40,338 nucleotides of DNA from Pseudomonas sp. N40(2020) (GCF_014472415.1 NZ_JACSZV010000051.1:1-40338), one strand, 5' to 3'. Counted from the stretch's first letter, positions 23,195-31,805 are shown. The notes: generated from the sequence alone by a model not told the origin. Translations and numbers: made by a program.

Positions 23195-23815
23195 ATGTCA
23201 GGCATTCTTCCCACATCGATTGGCTACATCTCGCCCCATGGCGACTTCAGCCGTCAAAACACTCAAGCACTGAGCGGCGTCAGTCACCTGTGGCAGGATT
23301 TCTTTGCCCAGGCGATGGCCGAACAGACGAGTGAAGTGGTGCCGGCGTGTGGCACGTTTCCCCCGGTTGACCTCAGCAGCACTGAAGAACCGACTATCGG
23401 CAGCGAGTTGCACGCACACATCCTCGAACAGCGTGAATGCAATGTCGTGGAAACCGAAGTACGCCCACCAGAGCCACTGTTCCTGCCGATCGCCGAGTTC
23501 GAAACGGAGCTGCTGGACAAGCCGTTCCCACCGTTCCCGCCGGAAGAACTCAAGGCTCAGCAATCGCAGCAAGACTTCGACAGCAGCTGGGTTCGCCCGA
23601 TCGTGATCAACAACGGTCAGCCGATTCCTGAGCCGGGCGCCGCGCCGCAGAAACGTCCGCTCTACCTGCCGATTGCCGAATTCGACCTGGATCTGCTGCA
23701 AAAGCCTTACCCGCCATTCCCGCCGGAAGAAATCGTCGAGCAGCAGAAAGCGCTGGACTTCGATAACGGTTGGGCACGTCCTATCGTTCTGCAGAACCTG
23801 CGCATCGCCGCCTGA
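23195..23815 (+). CDS. Hypothetical protein with two tandem copies of a ~45-residue module
   Basis: I know no function for this 206-residue protein. It contains an internal duplication: PLFLPIAEFETELLDKPFPP... (about 91-136) and PLYLPIAEFDLDLLQKPYPP... (about 157-202). Both halves then run FPPEE, a Gln-rich helix, DFD(S/N)xW and (V/A)RPIV. The copies are about two-thirds identical by eye. The first ~80 residues are different and polar. There is no signal peptide or membrane helix. ATG 23195 is preferred because the upstream part of the frame lies antisense to rsmJ. It converges on the extensin-like gene, with three bases between the stops. The proline-rich FPPFPPEE segments suggest a binding role, which is speculation. 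Confidence 0.78.
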   Translation: MSGILPTSIGYISPHGDFSRQNTQALSGVSHLWQDFFAQAMAEQTSEVVPACGTFPPVDLSSTEEPTIGSELHAHILEQRECNVVETEVRPPEPLFLPIAEFETELLDKPFPPFPPEELKAQQSQQDFDSSWVRPIVINNGQPIPEPGAAPQKRPLYLPIAEFDLDLLQKPYPPFPPEEIVEQQKALDFDNGWARPIVLQNLRIAA

Positions 23816-23818
23816 TCC

Positions 23819-24511
23819 TCAGCGACACACGCTCCAGCGCCCGATATCGACATGAAAGTGATTGCGATGGGCGGCGTTGTAATCCGGACTCAATACCACA
23901 CTGAACGCCTCGCAGGCGCCATCGCGCACCCTGCGTAGAAACTGCGCGTCCTGATTTTGCTTGGGCCAATCCTTGAGCACGCTGATGCTGCGACCGTCCG
24001 CCAGACGAAACCCGGCGATGTCCAGCGCATCGGCACTGGCATGACGGCTGAGCGCGCCGCTTTCGCGGTTGTAGACATTGCGGCAAGCAAAGCTGCCAAG
24101 GTGATCAAGACGCGCGACCTGCTGACCGTAAACGGACTGCGCGGCGGGTTGCAGAGTGTGGCGTTCGAACATCGCGTAGGCGACCGCCAACGGGCAACTG
24201 GCGAGGAAGCTGCTGCTTAGCGCCACCTCACCGCCCTGTACGCGCAAGGCGCCAATCAACGGGCACTTGGCGTCAGGGCTGTCGGATTGCGGCGTGACGC
24301 GCAAAGCGGAGCTGCGCAGAGCCTGAGCGCAAAGTTCAGGATCGCCGCGCAAGCGCATCAGCTTGTAACCGGTCAGCCAGTTGGGCGTCGCTTTCACATC
24401 CAGCGGCGCCCACGGATTCCATTCGGGAGGTACGTCCAGCCAACCGCGCCAGACACTGATCAAAGCCCCGCCGATGATCAGCAATACGAGCAGCGCAAAC
24501 GAACGCCCCAT
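23819..24511 (-). CDS. Extensin-like (VanY/D-Ala-D-Ala peptidase-fold) membrane-anchored protein
   Basis: The 230-residue protein has one N-terminal membrane segment (about 5-22) and a periplasmic domain of the extensin-like C-terminal family. This family shares the zinc-peptidase fold of VanY and LAS enzymes. Expected features are seen: RHASADALDIAGFRL (the SxHxxxxAxD-type zinc motif), FLRRVRDGACEAFSVVLSPDYNAAHRNHFHVDIG with the HxH ligand, and paired cysteines likely forming disulfides. A peptidoglycan carboxypeptidase-like activity is possible but untested. ATG 24511 with AAAGG eight bases before it is preferred to TTG 24517. It starts two bases after the stop of the PEP mutase-family gene, so the two are one operon. 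Confidence 0.82.
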   Translation of the reverse strand: MGRSFALLVLLIIGGALISVWRGWLDVPPEWNPWAPLDVKATPNWLTGYKLMRLRGDPELCAQALRSSALRVTPQSDSPDAKCPLIGALRVQGGEVALSSSFLASCPLAVAYAMFERHTLQPAAQSVYGQQVARLDHLGSFACRNVYNRESGALSRHASADALDIAGFRLADGRSISVLKDWPKQNQDAQFLRRVRDGACEAFSVVLSPDYNAAHRNHFHVDIGRWSVCR

Positions 24512-24513
24512 GC

Positions 24514-25350
24514 TCAACCTTTGAAAAACTGGTTGGCCTTGGCGTACGGCATCGACTGCGAAGTGAAGCCGAAGGTGCCCGACTGCTGGATCTCTTCAGC
24601 GGCGCGAAAGAATTCGCCGTAAGCCGCCAATGCCAAAGCAGACCCGGTACTGATCCGGCGCACGCCCATTTCTTCGAGCTGCTGCACGGTCAGTTTCAAA
24701 CCGCCGGACATCAACACATTCACCGGTTTCGGCGCTACCGCGCGCACCACCGCCAGGACTTCTTCAGCACTGCGTAAACCCGGCGCATACAACACGTCGG
24801 CGCCGGCCTCGGCGAAGGCCTGCAAACGGCGGATGGTGTCGTCGATGTCGGGCTTACCGTGCAGATAGTTTTCCGCACGGGCAGTCAGGGTGAAGGGAAA
24901 TGGCAGGGTACGCACAGCGGCGACGGCGGCTTCGATCCGCGCCACGGCGTGTTCGAAGCAATAGATCGGCGCGTCTGCACGGCCCGTGGCGTCCTCAATT
25001 GAACCGCCCACTGCGCCCGCCTCGGCCGCTCGCAGCAAACTGTTCGCGCATTCGGCCGGATCATCGGCAAAACCATTTTCCAGATCCACCGCCACCGGCA
25101 GATCCGTCGCCGCGACAATCGACCGGACATTGGCCAGGGTGTCGTCCAGGCTCAAGGCTCCGTCGGCTTTGCCTTGGGAGAACGCATAACCGGCGCTGGT
25201 GGTCGCCAATGCCTGATAGCCCAGACTGGCGAGCATCTTCGCGGAACCTGCATCCCACGGATTGGGGATAACGAAGATTCCCGGACGCTCATGCAGGGCT
25301 TTGAAGGCGTGGGCTTTACGGACTTGTTCTGTACGGGCTTGGGCATCCAT
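24514..25350 (-). CDS. Isocitrate lyase/PEP mutase superfamily enzyme
   Basis: The 278-residue protein is a TIM-barrel of the PEP mutase/isocitrate lyase superfamily, whose members cleave or form C-C or P-C bonds in oxaloacetate-like acids using Mg2+. Seen are the opening PGIFVIPNPWDAGSAKML, the metal-binding DLENGFADDP and SIEDAT segments, and TARAENYLHG. The KKCGH catalytic loop of isocitrate and methylisocitrate lyases is missing, so it is neither of those; oxaloacetate decarboxylase or a related carboxylate lyase is more likely. ATG 25350 has GGAG seven bases upstream. It is followed closely by the extensin-like gene and preceded at 33 bases by the DUF72 gene, all on one strand. Confidence 0.85.
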   Translation of the reverse strand: MDAQARTEQVRKAHAFKALHERPGIFVIPNPWDAGSAKMLASLGYQALATTSAGYAFSQGKADGALSLDDTLANVRSIVAATDLPVAVDLENGFADDPAECANSLLRAAEAGAVGGSIEDATGRADAPIYCFEHAVARIEAAVAAVRTLPFPFTLTARAENYLHGKPDIDDTIRRLQAFAEAGADVLYAPGLRSAEEVLAVVRAVAPKPVNVLMSGGLKLTVQQLEEMGVRRISTGSALALAAYGEFFRAAEEIQQSGTFGFTSQSMPYAKANQFFKG

Positions 25351-25383
25351 TGACAGGCTCCGGTGCAGGAAAACGAGTGCGCC

Positions 25384-26244
25384 TCAGAGCAAGCCAAGCT
25401 GCTCCGCGGCGGGCTCTCTGTATAGCTCAGGCAGAGATGGCAGGCCAGGCAAACGTTGCATCAGTTGTGCGTGAAAACGTTGCGCCAGCTTCGCCGCCAG
25501 CAGGTTGTCGGCGGTATGCAGGAAGATATACGGGGTGCGGCCCTCTTCGATCCACTCGGCGATTTTCGCTACCCATGGCACGAGGAACGAATCGTTGGCC
25601 TCAAGCTCGGGATGGCCAATGAAGCGCACTTGCGGGAACTGCGTGAACGCCGCCGGACGCGTCGGTACCCGTGGCTTTTTCGATTGCGCGTGAATCACCG
25701 AAGACTCGGTCGAAAGACAGCTGAACAGCGCACGCGGGTCGAGACAGATGCGCTCGACACCTCGATCCAGCAACAACCGGTTGAGCAGCCGCTCGCTCTC
25801 ACCCTTGGCAAAGAACTGTTCGTGGCGCACTTCCACCGCCAAGGGGCAGTCCAGCGCATCGATGAACGCCGCCAGTTCCGGCAACCGATGCGGCGTGAAG
25901 CTTTTCGACAGTTGCAGCCACAGTGGCGCAACACGCTCGCCGAGGGGTTTGAGTAACTGGAGGAAAGTTTCGGCGGCGGTCAGTTGCTCGCGCAAGTCAC
26001 CGCTATGGCTGATGTCACCGGGGAACTTGGCCGTGAAGCGAAAATGCGCAGGCATGATCTCGGCCCAACGCTGCACGGTGGCAGGCGAAGGGCTGGCATA
26101 GAAGGTCGTGTTGCCTTCCACGGCGTTGAACACCTGGCAGTAGAGGCCGAGGAAGTCAGAAGTTTTGGCGTCTACCGGGTACAGATACTCGCGCCAGGCG
26201 TTTTCGCTCCAGGACGGGCAACCGAGGTAGTAAGGCAGAGCCAT
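25384..26244 (-). CDS. DUF72 family protein
   Basis: DUF72 (YecE) proteins have a TIM-barrel-like fold and no settled function. This 286-residue member opens with YYLGCPSWSENAWREYLYP and has the family's FNAVEGNTTFYASPSPATVQRW, RFTAKFPGDISH, LWLQLSKSFTP and AVEVRHEQFF segments in order, then VRFIGH and TPYIFLHTADN near the end. ATG 26244 overlaps the TGA of the preceding small gene by one base, giving translational coupling and fixing the start; the frame extends to 26283 without need. The operon is thus small gene, DUF72, PEP mutase-like, extensin-like. Confidence 0.9.
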   Translation of the reverse strand: MALPYYLGCPSWSENAWREYLYPVDAKTSDFLGLYCQVFNAVEGNTTFYASPSPATVQRWAEIMPAHFRFTAKFPGDISHSGDLREQLTAAETFLQLLKPLGERVAPLWLQLSKSFTPHRLPELAAFIDALDCPLAVEVRHEQFFAKGESERLLNRLLLDRGVERICLDPRALFSCLSTESSVIHAQSKKPRVPTRPAAFTQFPQVRFIGHPELEANDSFLVPWVAKIAEWIEEGRTPYIFLHTADNLLAAKLAQRFHAQLMQRLPGLPSLPELYREPAAEQLGLL

Positions 26245-26552
26245 CAGATATACAGATCGAGGCCCAGCACGTCCGCATCCCAATCAACAAAACCGGCAGT
26301 GCTGAGGTAGCTGGCCAGCGCCATCGCCACACTCTTCTTCATCGCACGGTGGTAGATCATGTCTTGCTGACGGGCAGGCAGGTTGCTCAGGCGTTGTGCA
26401 GAGGCTTTGGCTGCGCGGGCAGCCAATTGCTCTTCGGTCGGGAATTCCAGCTCACCGTCGATATCGTCGACGGATTCATCCAGCGCGACATTGCCTTTGC
26501 GAGGCTTGCGCTTGATGGGGTAGGACTGAGAGGAAAGGCCGTCTATACGCAT
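26244..26552 (-). CDS. Conserved hypothetical protein, 102 residues
   Basis: No known domain is recognised. The protein is basic near the start (YPIKRKPRKG), acidic in the middle (DESVDDIDGELEF), then helical with Ala-rich LAARAAKASAQRLSNLPARQ and a hydrophobic end (AMALASYLSTAGFVDWDADVLGLDLYI). It lacks a signal peptide. Overlap by one base with the DUF72 start (TGATG) marks it as a real, translated, first gene of that operon. A function related to DUF72 is guilt by association only. Confidence 0.78.
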   Translation of the reverse strand: MRIDGLSSQSYPIKRKPRKGNVALDESVDDIDGELEFPTEEQLAARAAKASAQRLSNLPARQQDMIYHRAMKKSVAMALASYLSTAGFVDWDADVLGLDLYI

Positions 26553-26686
26553 AAATTCATGCTCGGTATCGATGATGGCAATTTAGCGGCACTTGACCGA
26601 CTTAGCAAACTGCCGAGTGATAACTAGAACATATAAAGCGCAAAAGGTTTAAAGCGGGGGGCTGGAAACTGACGATTGGCGGTTTT

Positions 26687-26778
26687 CTGTGGGAGCGAGC
26701 CTGCTCGCGAAGAGGCCAGCACATTCAACATCAATGTAGGTTGACACGACGCTTTCGCGAGCAGGCTCTCTCCCACAG
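26687..26778. repeat. REP doublet upstream of the small gene-DUF72 operon
   Basis: CTGTGGGAGCGAGCCTGCTC and five more bases (26687-26711) are repeated inverted at 26754-26778 with a single mismatch, spaced by 42 bases. The arms belong to the GAGCGAGCCTGCTC subtype, slightly different from the doublets at 4916 and 22212. It lies between the 3' end of tsaB and the start of the 26552 gene. Confidence 0.88.
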
Positions 26779-26791
26779 GTTGTGTGGTGAA

Positions 26792-27466
26792 TCAGCGGGC
26801 TTTGGGGGTGGCCACTTTGTCACGCAGGTAAACCGGCTGAGCATCATCGGCCGGGATCGACTCACCGCGTTCCCAGGCGAAGCGCGCCAAGGTCAGCAGG
26901 TCTTCGGCGTGGGGCAGCATGCCGGCGTCGGAACCCGTCAGATTGACCGCGATGCGCTCGCCGTACCCCCAACCGGTGCCTGCACCGAACCAGTCGCCGC
27001 TGGCATCGGCCGGCAGCGCCGCGACTGCCGGTGGCAGCACCGCCTCGACACCGGCAAGGCGCATCTCCCCCGCTGTCTCGCGGTAGCAGCCCCAATACAC
27101 CTCGTCCATCCGTGCATCGATGGCGGCTGCCACCTGGCTCACGCCATGCTCACGAAACGCACGCTGCGCCAACACGGCAAGGTTGGACACCGGCAACACC
27201 GGCCGATCCAGCGCGAACGCCAACCCCTGCACCACGCCGATGGCGATCCGCACGCCGGTAAACGCCCCCGGCCCGCGACCGAACGCGATCGCATCCACCG
27301 CTTGCAACGTGGTGCCGGCGTCAGCCAGCAGTTGCTGGATCATCGGCAGCAGCTTTTGCGCGTGCAGGCGCGGGATCACCTCGTAATGGCTCGTGACCTT
27401 GCCGTCATGCAGCAAGGCAACGGAGCAAGCTTCAGTCGCGGTGTCCAGGGCCAGCAAGGTGCTCAT
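26792..27466 (-). CDS. tsaB: tRNA t6A synthesis protein TsaB
   Basis: TsaB is the ASKHA-fold partner of TsaD in the complex that transfers threonylcarbamoyl to A37 of tRNA. The 224-residue protein has the phosphate-loop-like start LLALDTATEACSVALL, the conserved IAFGRGPGAFTGVRIAIGV and VLPVSNLAVLAQ, and AAIDARMDEVYWGCY. ATG 27466 is chosen because the family starts at this strand; the frame to 27526 is leader. TsaD, TsaC and TsaE are not in the window. Its product is the substrate for TcdA, encoded at 5028-5840. Confidence 0.94.
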   Translation of the reverse strand: MSTLLALDTATEACSVALLHDGKVTSHYEVIPRLHAQKLLPMIQQLLADAGTTLQAVDAIAFGRGPGAFTGVRIAIGVVQGLAFALDRPVLPVSNLAVLAQRAFREHGVSQVAAAIDARMDEVYWGCYRETAGEMRLAGVEAVLPPAVAALPADASGDWFGAGTGWGYGERIAVNLTGSDAGMLPHAEDLLTLARFAWERGESIPADDAQPVYLRDKVATPKAR

Positions 27467-27559
27467 CGATGTTTCCAAAACAGGTGGGGGAAAAAGTGCG
27501 TCAGTATAAACAACTACGGCCCGCAAGCGGGCCGAGGATGATGCAGCCGATCAGACTTT

Positions 27560-28207
27560 TCAGCTCAGCGCTTCAAGCACCTTGGCGGTGATTGCTTCTA
27601 CCGAACCAACGCCTTGGATATGGCTGCACTTCGGCTTGCCGTTGGCAGCCGAGAGCTTCTCGTAGAAAGCCACCAGCGGCTTGGTCTGCGAATGATAGAC
27701 CGACAGGCGATGACGCACGGTTTCTTCAGTGTCGTCTTTGCGCTGTACCAGTTCTTCACCGGTGATGTCGTCTTTACCGGCCAGTTTCGGCGGGTTGTAG
27801 ACGACGTGGTAAACGCGGCCACTGGCTTCGTGAACACGGCGACCGGCGATACGCTGAACGATTTCTTCGTCGTCAACGGCGATCTCGACTACAGCGTCCA
27901 GTTCGACACCGGCAGTAACCAGGGCTTCAGCCTGCGGAATGGTGCGCGGGAAGCCGTCGAACAGGAAGCCGTTGGCGCAGTCAGGTTGCGCGATACGATC
28001 CTTGACCAGCGCGATGATCAGGTCATCCGACACCAGGCCGCCGGCATCCATGATGCTCTTGGCTTGAACGCCCAGCGGAGTGCCGGCCTTGACCGCTGCA
28101 CGCAGCATGTCGCCGGTGGAGATTTGTGGAATGCCGAATTTTTCGGTGATGAACTTAGCCTGAGTACCTTTACCGGCCCCGGGAGCTCCCAGCAGAATGA
28201 CGCGCAT
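27560..28207 (-). CDS. adk: Adenylate kinase
   Basis: Adk interconverts ATP + AMP and 2 ADP in the cytosol. The 215-residue length is the long (E. coli-type) form. Seen are the P-loop GAPGAGKGT (7-15), the AMP-binding STGDMLRAAV, GFLFDGFPRTIPQA, the LID beginning RRVHEASGRVYH without zinc cysteines, and DDTEETVRHRL. GAGGAG precedes ATG 28207. tsaB lies 93 bases downstream on the same strand. All key residues are present. Confidence 0.97.
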   Translation of the reverse strand: MRVILLGAPGAGKGTQAKFITEKFGIPQISTGDMLRAAVKAGTPLGVQAKSIMDAGGLVSDDLIIALVKDRIAQPDCANGFLFDGFPRTIPQAEALVTAGVELDAVVEIAVDDEEIVQRIAGRRVHEASGRVYHVVYNPPKLAGKDDITGEELVQRKDDTEETVRHRLSVYHSQTKPLVAFYEKLSAANGKPKCSHIQGVGSVEAITAKVLEALS

Positions 28208-28508
28208 TAGATGTGCTCCTCAATTTTTTTATAAAAAGCTTTTACAAAACAAAGGATTCGCCACTTTGGACGAATCCTGAAAAATACGGGTCGTGGCCGC
28301 AGAAACGGCCAAAGGCTGATCAAGATACACAGCAGGCTGCGCCCACACAAGACGCCCAAAGTCGGAGAAACCCGCGCTAGCGGCGACCTTGCGACGCGGT
28401 GCACCAAGTCGCAACCCCATCATTAACTGTCGCCTGCCCACACTTTTCCCCGTCTGGCCGAGCAGCACCCGACACTCACGCCGGATGCCACACACCGCGC
28501 AGAAAACT
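28208..28508. other. 300-base adk-ppc spacer with two hairpins, no gene
   Basis: It holds the adk ribosome binding site and leader, a hairpin AGGATTCG/CGAATCCT (28253-28278) and a second hairpin TGGCCG/CGGCCA with loop CAGAAA (28294-28311). The remaining ~200 bases up to the ppc stop show short frames only and nothing recognisable. Confidence 0.6.
28253..28278 (-). terminator. Probable terminator of ppc, upstream of adk
   Basis: On the minus strand the eight-pair stem AGGATTCG/CGAATCCT has a ten-base loop and is followed by TTGTTTTG. It is about 230 bases beyond the ppc stop and 45 before the adk start, so it separates the two same-strand genes. The distance leaves a long ppc 3' leader. Confidence 0.6.
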
Positions 28509-31139
28509 TTAGCCGGTATTGCGCAAACCGGCGGCAATCCCCGCCACAGACACCAGCAGCGCCTGCTCCACCGGGCTGCCCTGCTGGACATTCTGCTGCC
28601 GCGAGCGGGCCAACAGTTCCGCCTGCAATAGATGAAGCGGGTCGAGGTAGGTATTGCGCAGGCGAATGAATTCCAGGGTGTCCGGGCTATGTGCCAGCAG
28701 TTGCGACTGACCGGTCAAGCCGAGTACCACCGAGCACGCCTGCGACAATAGGTCGCGTAAGTGCGCGCCCAACGGCAGCAGGTCTGGTTCGACCAAACGC
28801 TCGTCGTAAGACAAAGCGATGTCAGCGTCAGCTTTGGCCAGGACCATTTCCAGCATGTCGATGCGCGTGCGGAAGAACGGCCATTGCTCGCGCATCTGCC
28901 CCAGCAACTCGCCTTCGCCACGCTCCAGCGCCTTGCTCAACGCCGATTCCCAGCCAAGCCACGCCGGCAGCATCAACCGGGTTTGCGTCCAGCCGAAAAT
29001 CCACGGGATCGCCCGCAGGCTTTCGATGCCGCCGGCACGGCGCTTGGCCGGGCGGCTGCCCAGTGGCAAACGGCCCAACTCCTGCTCCGGCGTTGATTGG
29101 CGGAAATACTCGACGAATTGCGGGTTTTCTCGCACCACTTGGCGGTAAGCGCTGACACCGTCGGCCGCCAATTCGTCCATCAGATGGCGCCACTCCGGCG
29201 TCGGTGGCGGTGGTGGCAATAACGTCGCCTCAAGCACAGCGGCGAGGTACAGATTGAGGTTTTGCTCGGCGATGTCCGGCAGGCCGAATTTGAAACGAAT
29301 CATTTCCCCTTGCTCGGTAGTACGGAAGCGTCCCGCCACCGATCCCGGTGGTTGCGACAGAATCGCCGCGTGAGCCGGGCCGCCGCCACGGCCCACGGTG
29401 CCACCGCGACCATGGAACAACAGCAGTTCGACTTGCTGCTCGCGACAGATTTCCACCAGCCGTTCCTGCGCGCGGTATTGCGCCCAGGCTGCCGCCGTGG
29501 TGCCAGCGTCCTTGGCCGAATCGGAGTAACCGATCATCACTTCCTGCGGGCCTTGCAGCCGCGCGCGGTAACCCGGCAACAGCAACAGTCGCTCGATCAC
29601 CGGCCCGGCGTTGTCGAGGTCGGCGAGGGTTTCGAACAGCGGCACCACGCGCATCGGTCGCAACACACCGCACTCCTTAAGCAGCAGTTGCACGGCGAGC
29701 ACGTCGGAAGCGGCGCCCGCCATGGAGATCACGTAGGAACCCAGCGATGCGCCTGGGGCTGCGGCGATTTCCTTGCAGGTGTTGAGCACTTCGGCGGTGT
29801 CGGCGGATGGCTTGAAATGCGCCGGCAACAACGGGCGACGATTAGCCAGTTCGCGGGTCAGGAAAGCGATTCGCGCATCCTCATCCCAGTCTTCATAGCG
29901 ACCGAGGCCTAGGTAATCGGTGATTTCCGTCATCGCCGCGCTGTGCCGCGAAGAATCCTGACGCACATCGAGGCGTACCAGAAACAGGCCGAACGTCACT
30001 GCCCGACGTAGACAATCGAGCAACGGACCATCAGCGATTACGCCCATGCCGCATTCGTGCAGCGAGTTGAAGCACAGCTCCAATGGATCGAGCAGATCGC
30101 GATTGTTGATGAGTACATCGGCAGGGGCTGGCGTGCTGGCCGTCAGGGAGGCATGCGCCCAGTTACGCGTAGCGCGCAGGCGTTCGCGCAATTGCTTGAG
30201 CACCGCGCGATAAGGCTCGGCGCTGTCGCCAGCCTTGGCTTTGAGCGCGTCGCTGGCCTGTTGCATCGACAATTCGGCAGCCAGATGATCAACATCGCGC
30301 AGGTACAAATCGGCGGCCATCCAGCGCGCCAGCAGCAACACTTCGCGGGTCACTGCGGCGGTGACGTTGGGGTTGCCGTCACGGTCGCCGCCCATCCATG
30401 AGGCGAAGCGAATCGGCGCGGCTTCCAGCGGCAGACGGAGACCGGTCGCGGCATGCAGCGCCTGATCGGCCTTGCGCATATGGTTGGGAATCGCCTGCCA
30501 CAACGAATGTTCGATCACCGCAAAGCCCCACTTGGCTTCGTCGACCGGCGTCGGGCGGGTGCGGCGGATTTCTTCGGTGTGCCAGGCTTCGGCGATCAGC
30601 CGTTGCAGGGTGCTCTGGATCTGTTCCCGCTCGGCGCTGGTCAGATCGCGATGATCTTGCGCCGCGAGTTGCGCAGCGATGGCATCGTACTTCTGGATCA
30701 GCGTGCGCCGGGCTACTTCGGTCGGATGCGCGGTCAGTACCAGTTCGATTTCCAGCCGCGCCAGTTGCCGCGCCAGCGACTCGGCGCTGTGGCCCTCGCT
30801 GCGCAGGCGCGCCAGCAGTTCCGGCAACACGCGGGATTCGAACGGCGCGGGCTGCGACGCATCGCGACGATGGATCAACTGATACTGCTCGGCGATATTC
30901 GCCAGGTTGAGAAACTGGTTGAACGCCCGCGCCACCGGAAGCAATTCATCTTCACTCAATTGATTGAGGCTGGCGCTCAGTTCGGCGTCCATCGAGCCAC
31001 GGCGGTCGGCCTTGGCGCCCTTGCGGATTTGCTCGATCTTGTCGAGAAACCCTTCGCCGTACTGGTCTCGAATGGTGTTGCCCAACAGCTCTCCGAGCAG
31101 GTGAACATCCTCGCGCAAGCGTGCATCAATATCGGTCAT
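28509..31139 (-). CDS. ppc: Phosphoenolpyruvate carboxylase
   Basis: PEPC adds bicarbonate to phosphoenolpyruvate to give oxaloacetate, replenishing the TCA cycle. The 876-residue protein has the catalytic histidine at position 138 in LTAHPTE (same number as E. coli), the active-site loop FHGRGGTVGRGGGP, ASWMGGDRDGNPNVT, LRAIPWIFGWTQTR, and the C-terminal RNTG that ends most bacterial PEPCs and takes part in effector and active-site structure. ATG 31139 is preferred to 31160 because GGAGAA lies eight bases before it and homologues start near this point. It stands alone, divergent from the 31353 gene. Allosteric control by acetyl-CoA and aspartate is known of the family. Confidence 0.97.
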   Translation of the reverse strand: MTDIDARLREDVHLLGELLGNTIRDQYGEGFLDKIEQIRKGAKADRRGSMDAELSASLNQLSEDELLPVARAFNQFLNLANIAEQYQLIHRRDASQPAPFESRVLPELLARLRSEGHSAESLARQLARLEIELVLTAHPTEVARRTLIQKYDAIAAQLAAQDHRDLTSAEREQIQSTLQRLIAEAWHTEEIRRTRPTPVDEAKWGFAVIEHSLWQAIPNHMRKADQALHAATGLRLPLEAAPIRFASWMGGDRDGNPNVTAAVTREVLLLARWMAADLYLRDVDHLAAELSMQQASDALKAKAGDSAEPYRAVLKQLRERLRATRNWAHASLTASTPAPADVLINNRDLLDPLELCFNSLHECGMGVIADGPLLDCLRRAVTFGLFLVRLDVRQDSSRHSAAMTEITDYLGLGRYEDWDEDARIAFLTRELANRRPLLPAHFKPSADTAEVLNTCKEIAAAPGASLGSYVISMAGAASDVLAVQLLLKECGVLRPMRVVPLFETLADLDNAGPVIERLLLLPGYRARLQGPQEVMIGYSDSAKDAGTTAAAWAQYRAQERLVEICREQQVELLLFHGRGGTVGRGGGPAHAAILSQPPGSVAGRFRTTEQGEMIRFKFGLPDIAEQNLNLYLAAVLEATLLPPPPPTPEWRHLMDELAADGVSAYRQVVRENPQFVEYFRQSTPEQELGRLPLGSRPAKRRAGGIESLRAIPWIFGWTQTRLMLPAWLGWESALSKALERGEGELLGQMREQWPFFRTRIDMLEMVLAKADADIALSYDERLVEPDLLPLGAHLRDLLSQACSVVLGLTGQSQLLAHSPDTLEFIRLRNTYLDPLHLLQAELLARSRQQNVQQGSPVEQALLVSVAGIAAGLRNTG

Positions 31140-31352
31140 CAGCGGTTCTCCAGCGTTCATCCGGGCGGCTTAGAAACGAGTGCATGACCTAGAGAGTGCC
31201 GCTCTACGGCGCTTCTTACAAGCAGGCGACGAAGGGACTTTAAACCTTGTGGGCGAAAGCTAGTCTCAACAGTAAGCCGTACAACGGCTTGCCGCCGGCT
31301 ACGCCGGACACTCACCCAGGCCTGCCACCCGCAGGCGCGAAATGAGGTCATC

Positions 31353-31697
31353 ATGAAAATCCGTGAACTCGCCCAGCATTGGGAAGAAAACGCCAAAGGT
31401 CGCCTGACCGACACTGGCTACACGATTCATCTGGACGTCGAGGCCGCCGCGCGCCTGGCGGCGATTGCCGAGATGTACCCCAAGCGGCATGCCGAAGAAC
31501 TGCTCGGCGAACTGATCGGTGCCGCGCTTGAAGAGTTCGAAGCGAGCCTGCCGTATGTGAAAGGCTCGACCGTGGTGGCCACGGATGAGGAAGGTGATCC
31601 GTTGTATGAAGACGTCGGGCCGACACCGCGTTTTCTTGCGCTGTCGCGGCGGCATTTGCATGATTTGTCGTCTGCTGAAGGCAAGCAGAAACACTGA
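31353..31697 (+). CDS. Conserved Pseudomonas protein of unknown function, 114 residues
   Basis: The small soluble protein is mostly helical, with MKIRELAQHWEENAKGRLTD, an Ala/Leu-rich middle (VEAAARLAAIAEMYPKRHAEELLGELIGAALEEFE) and a conserved-looking end PLYEDVGPTPRFLALSRRHL. The middle looks like a ribbon-helix-helix or small helical bundle. I recall related proteins being labelled pilin assembly protein in databases, on thin grounds. AATGAGGTC provides the ribosome binding site before ATG 31353. It is divergent from ppc with a 213-base intergenic region, and a REP doublet follows. Confidence 0.8.
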   Translation: MKIRELAQHWEENAKGRLTDTGYTIHLDVEAAARLAAIAEMYPKRHAEELLGELIGAALEEFEASLPYVKGSTVVATDEEGDPLYEDVGPTPRFLALSRRHLHDLSSAEGKQKH

Positions 31698-31712
31698 ATG
31701 AGCACGGAAAAA

Positions 31713-31805
31713 CCTGTGGGAGCGGGCTTGCCCGCGATGGCGCCAGTTCAGTCACAGATGTGTTGAATTTGACGGCCTCATCGCGGGTAAGCCGGCTCCC
31801 ACGGG
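31713..31805. repeat. REP doublet, GGGCTTGCCCGC subtype, partly diverged
   Basis: CCTGTGGGAGCGGGCTTGCC plus seven bases (31713-31739) faces CATCGCGGGTAAGCCGGCTC plus seven (31779-31805), inverted with a few mismatches. A 39-base spacer separates them. This is the third arm subtype in the window. Confidence 0.82.

Noticed and set aside
28389..28631. An 80-codon frame at the ppc 3' end
   Set aside because: Mostly antisense to ppc; no translation signals.
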